Below, piece after piece: positions 9,165 through 15,959 of a stretch of 64,000 nt of DNA (position 1 is its first letter; the number at the start of each line of letters is the position of its first letter). Made by a program: the position numbers and the translations under genes. Location of the stretch: assembly GCF_014203235.1 (NCBI RefSeq), contig NZ_JACHIN010000008.1:1-64000 (forward strand), written 5' to 3'. The stretch comes from Nonomuraea endophytica. Its GTDB lineage: Bacteria; Actinomycetota; Actinomycetes; Streptosporangiales; Streptosporangiaceae. The notes under the pieces were generated by a model. It was not told where the DNA came from, ran no database searches, and saw nothing but the letters and a program-made list of their open reading frames with translations.

Positions 9165-10294
9165 CACGCACCTGCCGCGAGTCTGGCCGCCAGCTGGGCG
9201 GCGCCGTCCATGGTGGGCACCTGGCGGACCGCCGGGTGCCGGGCGTCGCTGAGTATGCGCCTGCCGACCTCGGCGTTGTTGCCGTCCAGCCGGACCACGA
9301 TGGGCCGGGCCCGGCCGCGTTCGCCCAGCAGTTCCAGCGCGGTGACGATGCCCGTGGCCACCGCGTCGCAGGTGGTGATGCCGCCGAAGACGTTGACCAG
9401 CACCGAGCGCACGTCCGGGTCGGACAGGATGATCTCCAGCCCGTCGGCCATGACCTGGGCGGAGGCGCCGCCGCCGATGTCGAGGAAGTTCGCCGGGTCG
9501 GCGCCGGCCCCGGCGACGACGTCGAGCGTGCTCATGACCAGCCCGGCGCCGTTGCCGATCACGCCCACGCGGCCGTCCAGCTTGACGTAGTTGAGCCCCT
9601 TCGCGCGGGCGCGGCCCTCCAGGCTGCCGGTCAGCTCCTCAGGTGCGCGCTCGTGCCGGAACGCGGCGTTGTCGTCCAGGGTGACCTTGCCGTCGAGCGC
9701 CACGATCCGCTGGTCGGTAGTGAGGATGAGCGGGTTGACCTCGACCAGCAGGGCGTCCTCGGTCACCATGACGTCCCAGAGCCGCTGCAGCGTGGCCGCG
9801 GCCGTCTCGGGCAGGCCCGCCTTGTCCACGAGCTGCTGGGCGACGGCGGCGTCCACGCCCACGGCCGGGTCGATCGGCAGCCTGACCAGCGCGCCGGGGT
9901 CGCGCTCCGCCAGCTCCTCGATCTCCATGCCGCCCTGCGCCGACACCATCGCCAGGAACGACCCGGCCGTCCGGTCGACGAGGAAGGCCGCGTAGTACTC
10001 CTCGAAGGGGACCGTGGCCACCTCCACGAGCACGGCCCGGGTGAGATGTCCCTTGATGTCCATCCCGAGCACACGCCCGGCCTCCTCCTCGGCGGCCTGC
10101 GGCCCCGGTGCGGCTTTGATGCCGCCCGCCTTGCCTCTGCCGCCGGTCTTCACCTGGGCCTTGATGACGACGGGAGCGCCGATCTCGGCTGCTATCGCGC
10201 GGGCCTCGGCCGGGGTGCGGGCCACGTCGCCGAGGGGGACCGGGATGCCGTGGCGACCGAAGAGTTCCTTCGCCTGGTACTCGTACAGGTCCAT
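9164..10294 (-). CDS. sucC: Succinate--CoA ligase (ADP-forming) beta-type subunit
   Basis: A 376-residue ATP-grasp subunit. It has the N-terminal [19 protein letters not shown], the nucleotide site around [16 protein letters not shown], the metal-binding EVNPLI and the C-terminal [10 protein letters not shown] loop. Start ATG 10294 has AGGAGG 6 bases upstream. It is the first gene of the four-gene operon ending at the aldehyde dehydrogenase, and its promoter carries an 18-base GntR-type operator at 10309-10326. It is distinct from a housekeeping copy by context only. Specificity for succinate versus malate or another acid cannot be read from the sequence. Confidence 0.9.
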   Translation of the reverse strand: MDLYEYQAKELFGRHGIPVPLGDVARTPAEARAIAAEIGAPVVIKAQVKTGGRGKAGGIKAAPGPQAAEEEAGRVLGMDIKGHLTRAVLVEVATVPFEEYYAAFLVDRTAGSFLAMVSAQGGMEIEELAERDPGALVRLPIDPAVGVDAAVAQQLVDKAGLPETAAATLQRLWDVMVTEDALLVEVNPLILTTDQRIVALDGKVTLDDNAAFRHERAPEELTGSLEGRARAKGLNYVKLDGRVGVIGNGAGLVMSTLDVVAGAGADPANFLDIGGGASAQVMADGLEIILSDPDVRSVLVNVFGGITTCDAVATGIVTALELLGERGRARPIVVRLDGNNAEVGRRILSDARHPAVRQVPTMDGAAQLAARLAAGA

Positions 10295-10308
10295 GCGAGC
10301 CTCCTTTG

Positions 10309-10326
10309 TAGACGGTATACCGTATG
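10309..10326 (-). promoter_or_regulatory. Operator 1, GntR/FCD-type site upstream of sucC
   Basis: TAGAC-G-GTATAC-C-GTATG. It contains the palindrome GGTATACC and sits 15-32 bases before the sucC ATG. It is followed by a second palindrome, GGAATATTCC (10326-10335). It shares the three-half-site layout of the other five sites in this block. Confidence 0.75.
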
Positions 10327-10376
10327 GAATATTCCTCGTCCAGAGGCTCGACAAGTATCCGATTGTGTGGATATTC

Positions 10377-10394
10377 CATACAGTATGGAGAATG
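10377..10394 (+). promoter_or_regulatory. Operator 2, GntR/FCD-type site over the transporter start
   Basis: CATAC-A-GTATGG-A-GAATG. The inner CCATACAGTATGG (10376-10388) is a perfect 6+1+6 palindrome. It contains the ATG of the divergent transporter gene (10385), so bound repressor would cover the start. Confidence 0.75.
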
Positions 10395-11590
10395 CAGTTC
10401 GAGACTGGCGTGGCCGCGCGTACCTGCCCGGCCCCGTACCCGCCGACCGTCCGCGCACGTTCTGGCTCGCCTGGGCCTCGATGGCCGCCATAGCGCCGCT
10501 CCAGTACGGCTACGCCGCCCTGCTCGTCCGCGACCAGGCCGCGCTCATCCCGCTGGGCGTGTGGATCGTCTGCCAGGCGGCCGGAGCCCTGCTGCGCCGC
10601 CGCCTCTCCCTCACCGCGGGCGGCGTCCTCACCACCTCCGGCCTGCTCGCCCTCGGCCTCGGCGACTCCTGGCCGTTCCTCACCGTGTACGCCGTGCTCG
10701 GCGGCCTGGGCGCCGGGCTCGTCTACGGCGTGTGCGGCGAGACGGTCGCCGCCTGGCACCCGGAACGGCCCGCCATGCGCGTCGGCCTGGTGACCGGCGC
10801 CTTCGGCTACGGGGCGCTGCCGCTGCTGCTGTGGGCCGGCCTGTTCCCCGGCACGCTCCCCCAGGCGTTCCTGGCCTCCGGGATCGTCGCGGCCCTGGTC
10901 ATCGGCACCACCGCCCGCCACCTGCGCATGCCCCCTCCCCTGTGGTGGCCCGACACCGTCGACCCCCGCACGTACGCGCTGGACGCCGCCGTCCTGCGCC
11001 GCACACCCGGGGCGCTGCGCGAGTTCTCGCTGGCCCAGGCGCTGCGCACCCGGGCGTTGCCGGTGCTGGCCGCCATCCTGGTGTGCGCGGGGGCGGTCTC
11101 GATCGCCGACGTGGTCATCGTGGCCGCGTCGGGCGCCTGGGGCGCGGTGGCGATCCTGGTCGGGCTCAACGGGGCGGGCAGGGCGCTGGCCATGCGGTGT
11201 TCTGAGGCGCTGGGCCGTACGGCGGTGCTGACCGTCGTGCTCACCCTGCTCGCGCTGGGTCAGCTGCTCCTGGCCGCCCATGCGAGCACCGGCACCGCGC
11301 TCGGCCTCCGGGCGGGGGCCGTGGCGGCCGGCCTGGGCGGCGGGGCCTTCTACCCGCTGGTCGCCAGCCTGGTCCGCGACTACTTCGGCGTGGCCGGCAC
11401 CGGCACCATCCATCCCGTCGTCTACAGCGCCAAGGCCGCGGCCGGGCTGGTGGCGGTGGCGCTGTGCTGGCTCGCGCTGTCCGGGGCCGCCGCGCCCGCG
11501 CTCCTGCTCGCCGCCGCGTGCGCGGGGCTGCCCGCGCCGGCCGCCCGGCGGTTGCGCGCGCCCGGCAGGCCGGTCACGATCCCCGTGTGA
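10385..11590 (+). CDS. MFS transporter, oxalate/formate antiporter (OFA)-like
   Basis: A 401-residue inner-membrane carrier with about 12 hydrophobic segments in two halves. The first helix, [13 protein letters not shown], resembles the LQY motif of OFA carriers such as OxlT. It likely imports oxalate, perhaps against formate (inference from context). It is divergent from sucC, with the 90-base gap holding two operators. ATG 10385 lies inside operator 2 and has no Shine-Dalgarno sequence, which fits a leaderless transcript; no later start keeps the conserved N-terminus. The open frame extends far upstream as an antisense shadow of sucC. Confidence 0.75.
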   Translation: MENAVRDWRGRAYLPGPVPADRPRTFWLAWASMAAIAPLQYGYAALLVRDQAALIPLGVWIVCQAAGALLRRRLSLTAGGVLTTSGLLALGLGDSWPFLTVYAVLGGLGAGLVYGVCGETVAAWHPERPAMRVGLVTGAFGYGALPLLLWAGLFPGTLPQAFLASGIVAALVIGTTARHLRMPPPLWWPDTVDPRTYALDAAVLRRTPGALREFSLAQALRTRALPVLAAILVCAGAVSIADVVIVAASGAWGAVAILVGLNGAGRALAMRCSEALGRTAVLTVVLTLLALGQLLLAAHASTGTALGLRAGAVAAGLGGGAFYPLVASLVRDYFGVAGTGTIHPVVYSAKAAAGLVAVALCWLALSGAAAPALLLAAACAGLPAPAARRLRAPGRPVTIPV

Positions 11591-11617
11591 TGAGGCTCAC
11601 GAGTAAGGCGAGAAGCG

Positions 11618-11635
11618 CAAACTGTATGCTGTAGG
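11618..11635 (-). promoter_or_regulatory. Operator 3, GntR/FCD-type site upstream of gntR
   Basis: On the minus strand it reads CCTAC-A-GCATAC-A-GTTTG. It lies 35-52 bases before the regulator ATG and is the weakest match of the six, consistent with autoregulation. Confidence 0.65.
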
Positions 11636-11669
11636 CAGTCGACGACAAACCGTTAGTGGAGCCGCGAAC

Positions 11670-12398
11670 ATGTTGCTGTCGGATCAGGCCGGTCAGACCG
11701 CGGCCAAGATTCCCCGCCCCGCCACGCTCCGCGAGAGCGTCATCGAGGCCATCCAGGAGCTCATCGTCTCCGGCCAGCTCAAGCCCGGCCAGCACCTGGT
11801 CGAGAGCGAGCTGGCCGAGCTGCTCGGCGTCTCCAGGCAACCGGTGCGCGAGGCGCTCCAGCAGCTCAGCGGCGAAGGCTGGGTCGACCTCTTCCCCGGC
11901 CAGGGCGCCTTCGTGCACGTGCCGACCCTCGAAGAGGCCGACCAGCTGCTCGCCGTACGCACGCTGCTGGAGACCGAGTCGGCGCGGCTGGCCGCGCAGA
12001 ACGCCGGCGAGGACGGCGTGCGGCAGCTGCGCGCCCTGTGCGCGCGCGGCGTCGCGGCGGTGCGATCGGACGACGTCGACGGCGCGGTCGCCACCAACTC
12101 CGAGCTCCACGCGCTCGTGACGGCGCTGTCGGGCAACAAGGTGCTGGCCGAGCTGGCCGCCCAGGTGGCCAGGCGGGTGCGCTGGTACCACACACCCGTG
12201 GCCAGGCGGCGCGGCATGACCTCGTGGGAGGAGCACACCGCGCTCATCGACGCCATCGAGGCCGGTGACGAGGCGACCGCCGCGCAGATCATGCGCGAGC
12301 ACACCGAGCACACCCGCGCGTCCTACCTGGAGTCACGCGCGGGCCAGCCCGTCGAACCCGCCCCCAAGCAGGTACGGCGCCGCCGCCGCACCAGCTGA
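11670..12398 (+). CDS. GntR family regulator, FCD subfamily
   Basis: A 242-residue DNA-binding regulator. It has an N-terminal winged helix (about residues 18-85, with LRESVIEAIQELIVSGQLKPG and LLGVSRQPVREAL) and a C-terminal FCD all-helical effector domain (about 93-225). The FCD domain has the usual acid/histidine metal ligands (NSELHALV, RRVRWYH, WEEHTALIDAI, REHTEHTR). It likely controls the surrounding oxalate genes through the six GTATAC-centred sites, since FCD regulators commonly bind a T-GTATAC-A type core. The ligand is unknown; oxalate, oxalyl-CoA or formate are guesses. The C-terminal KQVRRRRRTS is strongly basic. Confidence 0.92.
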   Translation: MLLSDQAGQTAAKIPRPATLRESVIEAIQELIVSGQLKPGQHLVESELAELLGVSRQPVREALQQLSGEGWVDLFPGQGAFVHVPTLEEADQLLAVRTLLETESARLAAQNAGEDGVRQLRALCARGVAAVRSDDVDGAVATNSELHALVTALSGNKVLAELAAQVARRVRWYHTPVARRRGMTSWEEHTALIDAIEAGDEATAAQIMREHTEHTRASYLESRAGQPVEPAPKQVRRRRRTS

Positions 12399-12459
12399 CC
12401 CCCGATTGCCAGACCCCTCCTCGGGTAGAGGATGAAACCGGACAGGAGGTGACGTGACG

Positions 12460-12636
12460 ATGAAGGCGTTGATGAGCTTTCTCCGCGGTGATCCCATGGG
12501 TCAGAGCGGAGACGGACGCTCCTTCGGCGTCGGCCTGAGCGCCGCGCTCAAAAAGCAGTATTCGGCCGAGGAAGCCGACCGCTACCTGCGCCTGTGGACA
12601 GCCGACCGCGACATCCACAGATCCCCCCGAGCCTGA
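12460..12636 (+). CDS. Small hypothetical protein, 58 aa
   Basis: Begins MKALMSFLRGDPMGQ and carries SAEEADRYLRLWTADRDIHR, with a helical C-half. Family not recognised. A strong ribosome site (AGGAGGT, 12444-12450) is 9 bases before ATG 12460, so that start is preferred over the in-frame GTG at 12454. It follows gntR by 61 bases and precedes the coiled-coil gene by 25 bases. It is not obviously part of the oxalate pathway. Confidence 0.55.
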   Translation: MKALMSFLRGDPMGQSGDGRSFGVGLSAALKKQYSAEEADRYLRLWTADRDIHRSPRA

Positions 12637-12661
12637 CGGGCCCGCCGCTATCCTTGTTTCC

Positions 12662-13012
12662 ATGCCGTACCTCGAACAACGCATGGACAGCGTTGAAACC
12701 GACATCAAGGAGATGCGAAGCGACATCTCCGACCTGAAAGCCGACGTCTCGGTCCTGAAAACGGACGTCTCGGTCCTGAAAGAAGACGTCGCCGTCCTCA
12801 AGACAGACGTCTCGGTCCTGAAAACGGACGTCGCCGTCCTAAAGACAGACGTCGCCGACATGAAGGGCGACATCGGCGTCCTTCAGCGGTCGGTAGGCAA
12901 CATGGAGAAGTCCATGGCTGTCATGAGGGATGACGTCAACGACATCAAGGCCAATCAGATGGAGACAAGTAACCTGCTGGCCAGGCTCGTAGCGAAGCTC
13001 GAAGGCGTCTAG
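12662..13012 (+). CDS. Heptad-repeat coiled-coil protein, 116 aa
   Basis: A long uninterrupted coiled coil. From about residue 20 to 75 it repeats the heptad DVSVLKT/DVAVLKT, with V and L at the a/d core positions. It ends with a basic-amphipathic tail (SNLLARLVAKLEGV). No signal peptide, membrane span or catalytic domain is seen, so it likely oligomerises. It sits 25 bases after the small gene and converges on terC. Function is unknown; it may act as an oligomerisation or tethering factor. The low-complexity repeat means database matches will be unreliable. Confidence 0.7.
   Translation: MPYLEQRMDSVETDIKEMRSDISDLKADVSVLKTDVSVLKEDVAVLKTDVSVLKTDVAVLKTDVADMKGDIGVLQRSVGNMEKSMAVMRDDVNDIKANQMETSNLLARLVAKLEGV
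12722..12868 (+). repeat. Seven tandem 21-bp repeats inside the coiled-coil gene
   Basis: Units start at 12722, 12743, 12764, 12785, 12806, 12827 and 12848, each near GACGTCTCGGTCCTGAAA. One unit encodes one heptad, so the copy number can change without a frameshift. Confidence 0.9.
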
Positions 13013-13023
13013 CCACGGGCGGA

Positions 13024-13045
13024 CGGCCGCGCCCGCCCGCGGCCG
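13024..13045. terminator. Bidirectional hairpin between coiled-coil gene and terC
   Basis: CGGCCGC (13024-13030) pairs with GCGGCCG (13039-13045) across an 8-base loop, in the 35-base gap between two convergent genes. No U-tract. Confidence 0.5.
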
Positions 13046-13047
13046 GG

Positions 13048-14007
13048 TCAGTGCTCAGCCGGCTCCTTGTCCCGAACGGCACGGGACTTGAGCAGGCTCA
13101 GCACCGTGGTGACGGCGAGGGTGCCCAGGATGACGCCGAGGGAGACCAGGATCGGGATCTCCGGCGCCCAGGACACCCCGTCGTGATGCAGCGCCTCCAG
13201 GATGAGCTTCACCCCGATGAACGCCAGCACCACCGACAGTCCCTTGCTCAGGTAGACGAGCCGGTCCAGCAGCCCGCCGATCAGGAAGAACAGCTGCCGC
13301 AGCCCCATGAGCGCGAAGGCGTTGGCGGTGAACACCAGGTAGGGCTCCTTGGTCAGGCCGAAGATGGCCGGGATGGAGTCCAGGGCGAACAACAGGTCGG
13401 TGGTCCCGATGGCGACCATGACGATGAGCATCGGGGTCACCATGCGCCGGCCGTGGTGCACGGTCAGCCGGGCGCCGTGGTAGGTGTCGGTGGTAGGCAG
13501 CACGCGGCGTACCGTCCGCAGCGCGATGTTCTCCGAGAACTCCGCTTCCTCCTCCTCGTGCCCGATCAGCTTCCACGCGGTGTAGACGAGGAAGGCGCCG
13601 AAGACGTAGAAGAGCCAGTCGAAGCGGGTCACCGCCTCGGCTCCGGCCGCGATGAAGCCGCCGCGCATGAGCAGCGCCAGCGCGATGCCGATGAGCAGCA
13701 CCTTCTGCCGGTACTGCCGCGGCACCTTGAACCTGCTCATGATCAGCAGGAAGACGAAGAGGTTGTCGACGCTGAGTGAGTACTCGGTGATCCAGCCGGC
13801 GAAGAACTCGCCGCCGTGCGCGGGCCCCGAGAGCATCAGCAGCCCGAAGCCGAACAGCACGGCGAGGGCGACGTAGAAGGAGACCCAGCCGACGCACTCC
13901 TTGAAGGAGGGCTCGCGCGGGTTGCGGGCGACGAGGTAGAAGTCGAGGGCGAGGATGAGGCCGAAGCCGCCGATCGTGGCGAGCCAGACCCAGGTGGGCA
14001 GGTTCAT
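13048..14007 (-). CDS. TerC family integral membrane protein
   Basis: A 319-residue protein of the TerC/Alx family, implicated in manganese export and metal homeostasis during protein export. It has about nine membrane segments, the conserved ITEYSLSVDNLFVFLLI and GTTDLLFALDSIPAIFG acidic motifs within the membrane, and KGLSVVLAFIGVKL. ATG 14007 overlaps the preceding stop by 4 bases (ATGA). It is the last gene of the long oxalate operon starting at oxc, behind an Nramp-like carrier, which points to divalent-cation handling linked to oxalate (inference). An in-frame extension to 14244 is an antisense-type artefact. Confidence 0.88.
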   Translation of the reverse strand: MNLPTWVWLATIGGFGLILALDFYLVARNPREPSFKECVGWVSFYVALAVLFGFGLLMLSGPAHGGEFFAGWITEYSLSVDNLFVFLLIMSRFKVPRQYRQKVLLIGIALALLMRGGFIAAGAEAVTRFDWLFYVFGAFLVYTAWKLIGHEEEEAEFSENIALRTVRRVLPTTDTYHGARLTVHHGRRMVTPMLIVMVAIGTTDLLFALDSIPAIFGLTKEPYLVFTANAFALMGLRQLFFLIGGLLDRLVYLSKGLSVVLAFIGVKLILEALHHDGVSWAPEIPILVSLGVILGTLAVTTVLSLLKSRAVRDKEPAEH

Positions 14008-14396
14008 CGTCTCCTCACGGTGAGGCGTTCGTGCAGCCACACGAAGCCGATGGCGAAGCCCACGCTCACCATCGCCTGGTAGGCCAGGAACAACAGGACT
14101 CCGTCCCGCATCCCCACCCCGGCCAGGCTCTCCTGGATGAGTCTGGACGTCGGAAACGCCACCATCCAGAACAGGGCGACGGGTGCGAAGGCCCCGGGCC
14201 GGAAGAGCCAGCGTCCGATGAGCAGGCCGTACGCGCCGCCGCACAGCGCCAGCGGTACTGCCAGCGCGAGCGCCGACAGCGCGGCCCGTCCGAGAGGCTG
14301 CCCCGCGAGCAGGGTCAGCCCCCCGGCGGCCACGCCGGCGACGGCTCCGATCGCCGCCCCTGGCAGGGCGGGTTCGAGGCTGTGCCGGATCTCCAT
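14004..14396 (-). CDS. Small membrane protein of the metal-transport group
   Basis: A 130-residue protein with four predicted membrane segments: AAIGAVAGVAAGGLTLL, ALALAVPLALCGGAYGLLI, APVALFWMVAFP and FLAYQAMVSVGFAIGFVWL. It ends in a basic tail. It overlaps the Nramp-like stop by 1 base and the terC start by 4, so the three are translated together. I do not recognise the family. Its fixed place between the carrier and TerC suggests an accessory subunit (inference). Confidence 0.7.
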   Translation of the reverse strand: MEIRHSLEPALPGAAIGAVAGVAAGGLTLLAGQPLGRAALSALALAVPLALCGGAYGLLIGRWLFRPGAFAPVALFWMVAFPTSRLIQESLAGVGMRDGVLLFLAYQAMVSVGFAIGFVWLHERLTVRRR

Positions 14397-15883
14397 CAGT
14401 CCACGACCACGCCGAACGCGAACAGGCTGTAGAAGAGCATGCCCAGGTAGAACACCGCGCCGAACCCGACGATCACGTTGGTCCACCACTTCGGCCGGAT
14501 CGGCTTGGGCAACATCCGGTTGTTGACCAGCAGCAGCGTCACGCAGTAGGCGCCCATGGCGAACGTCGACAGGAACGCCAGCGTGTCCAGGATCCCGCTG
14601 GGCCCGTCGGCCGGGCCGAAGAGCAGGATCAGGATGCCGAAGATGATCACGCCCCAGAGGAAGCCCGCGTACAGATGGGACATCTTCCGCTTACGGGCGC
14701 CGGGCACGAAGTTGTAGGTCATGTCGGCCTGTCCGCGCGAGAACGAGTCGAACAGCCCGAGCGTGGCGTTGAGGCCGATCAGCGCGATGAACCCGAGGAA
14801 GACCACCCCGAGCACCGAACTGCCCGCCGAGGAGACGGCGTCCGACATCGCGGTCAGCGCCACCTCCCGGTCGTCGCCGGAGATGACCGCGCGCACTCCG
14901 GGGTTCTGCCGGACGGCCGCCTGGGCGATGACCGTGAAGGAGATCGTGACCAGCATGGTCACGCCCCAGAACAGCAGCAGCGCGTCGAAGGTGACCCAGC
15001 GCCGCCAGCCCTTCCATTTGGCCATCTCCGCCGGGTCGTCGGTGTCGAACATGAAGCCGCGCGTCGGCATGGCCTCTTCCTCGCCGGCGTGGCGCAGGCC
15101 GCGGATGCGCGGGATGTGCGCGCCCATGCCGGCGCCGGAGTCGCGCAGGTGCAGCGTGTACCACATCTGCTGCATCCCGGACGGCCCGGCGAACGCGCAC
15201 GCCCCGACGATGACCGGGAACCACGCGGCCGACAGCGCCTCCGGCGGCAGGTAGCCGAAGGCGAACATGCCGGTGATCGTGGAGACCACGTCGCCCCACG
15301 AGCCGACCATCGCCGCGACCACCGCGGTGCTGATCACGAGCACGCCGATGAGCACCGACAGCAGGTTCTCCAGCACGTTGTAGATCACCTTGGCCAGGGA
15401 GAAGACCACCCCGACCAGGATGAGCCCGATGACCGCGGTGACCACCCAGGGAATGCCGGTGATCTCCTCGAAGGCCGCCGCGCCCGCCGACAGGTGGCCC
15501 GGCCAGATGTAGACGGCGATGGCCGTCACGAAGAAGAACCACATGATCGGTTTGAACACGCGGGCGGCGCCGGAGAAGATGCTCTCCCCCGTCGCCATCG
15601 CGTACCGCGCCATCTCCAGCATCACGACGGCCTGCAGGGTGACGCCGATCAGGAACAACCACCTGATCTCCGGCCCGAACAGCAGGACGAGCCTGGGCCA
15701 CATATAGGACTCGCCCATCCCCACGCCCAGGGCGACCAGGAAGACGGTCGGCCCGAGAATGTGCACCGACGGGGGCGCGTCGGGCAGTTTTCTGATGGGC
15801 ATCGGCTCCAGCCGGCCCGCTTTCCATACGCGTTCGTCCTCAACCGGTGGCGCTGCCGCCGCCGATGGTTTGGATGTGTCCAC
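14396..15883 (-). CDS. Nramp-like divalent metal transporter
   Basis: A 495-residue polytopic protein with about 11-12 hydrophobic segments in a LeuT-like order. The first helix region GPTVFLVALGVGMGESYMW replaces the Nramp DPGN-type motif with a Gly-Glu variant. YNVLENLLSVLIGVLVI and FAGPSGMQQMWYT resemble the matching Nramp helices. A hydrophilic loop of about 45 residues (around 240-285) is unusual. Substrate could be Mg, Mn or a metal-carboxylate (inference). AGGAGGTCC lies before ATG 15883, and 76 bases separate it from the acyl-CoA ligase stop, so it belongs to the oxc-frc operon. Confidence 0.7.
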   Translation of the reverse strand: MDTSKPSAAAAPPVEDERVWKAGRLEPMPIRKLPDAPPSVHILGPTVFLVALGVGMGESYMWPRLVLLFGPEIRWLFLIGVTLQAVVMLEMARYAMATGESIFSGAARVFKPIMWFFFVTAIAVYIWPGHLSAGAAAFEEITGIPWVVTAVIGLILVGVVFSLAKVIYNVLENLLSVLIGVLVISTAVVAAMVGSWGDVVSTITGMFAFGYLPPEALSAAWFPVIVGACAFAGPSGMQQMWYTLHLRDSGAGMGAHIPRIRGLRHAGEEEAMPTRGFMFDTDDPAEMAKWKGWRRWVTFDALLLFWGVTMLVTISFTVIAQAAVRQNPGVRAVISGDDREVALTAMSDAVSSAGSSVLGVVFLGFIALIGLNATLGLFDSFSRGQADMTYNFVPGARKRKMSHLYAGFLWGVIIFGILILLFGPADGPSGILDTLAFLSTFAMGAYCVTLLLVNNRMLPKPIRPKWWTNVIVGFGAVFYLGMLFYSLFAFGVVVD

Positions 15884-15959
15884 CTAAGGACCTCCTGGGG
15901 GGAAAGGTTGGTTCCTGTGGGCTGCCCCGATGTGCCCCCTCGCCTGCCGCGTCCGGCTC

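Noticed and set aside
9236-10384. In-frame 5' extension of the OFA-like transporter
   Set aside because: Antisense to sucC with no transporter-like sequence; the conserved N-terminus starts at 10385.
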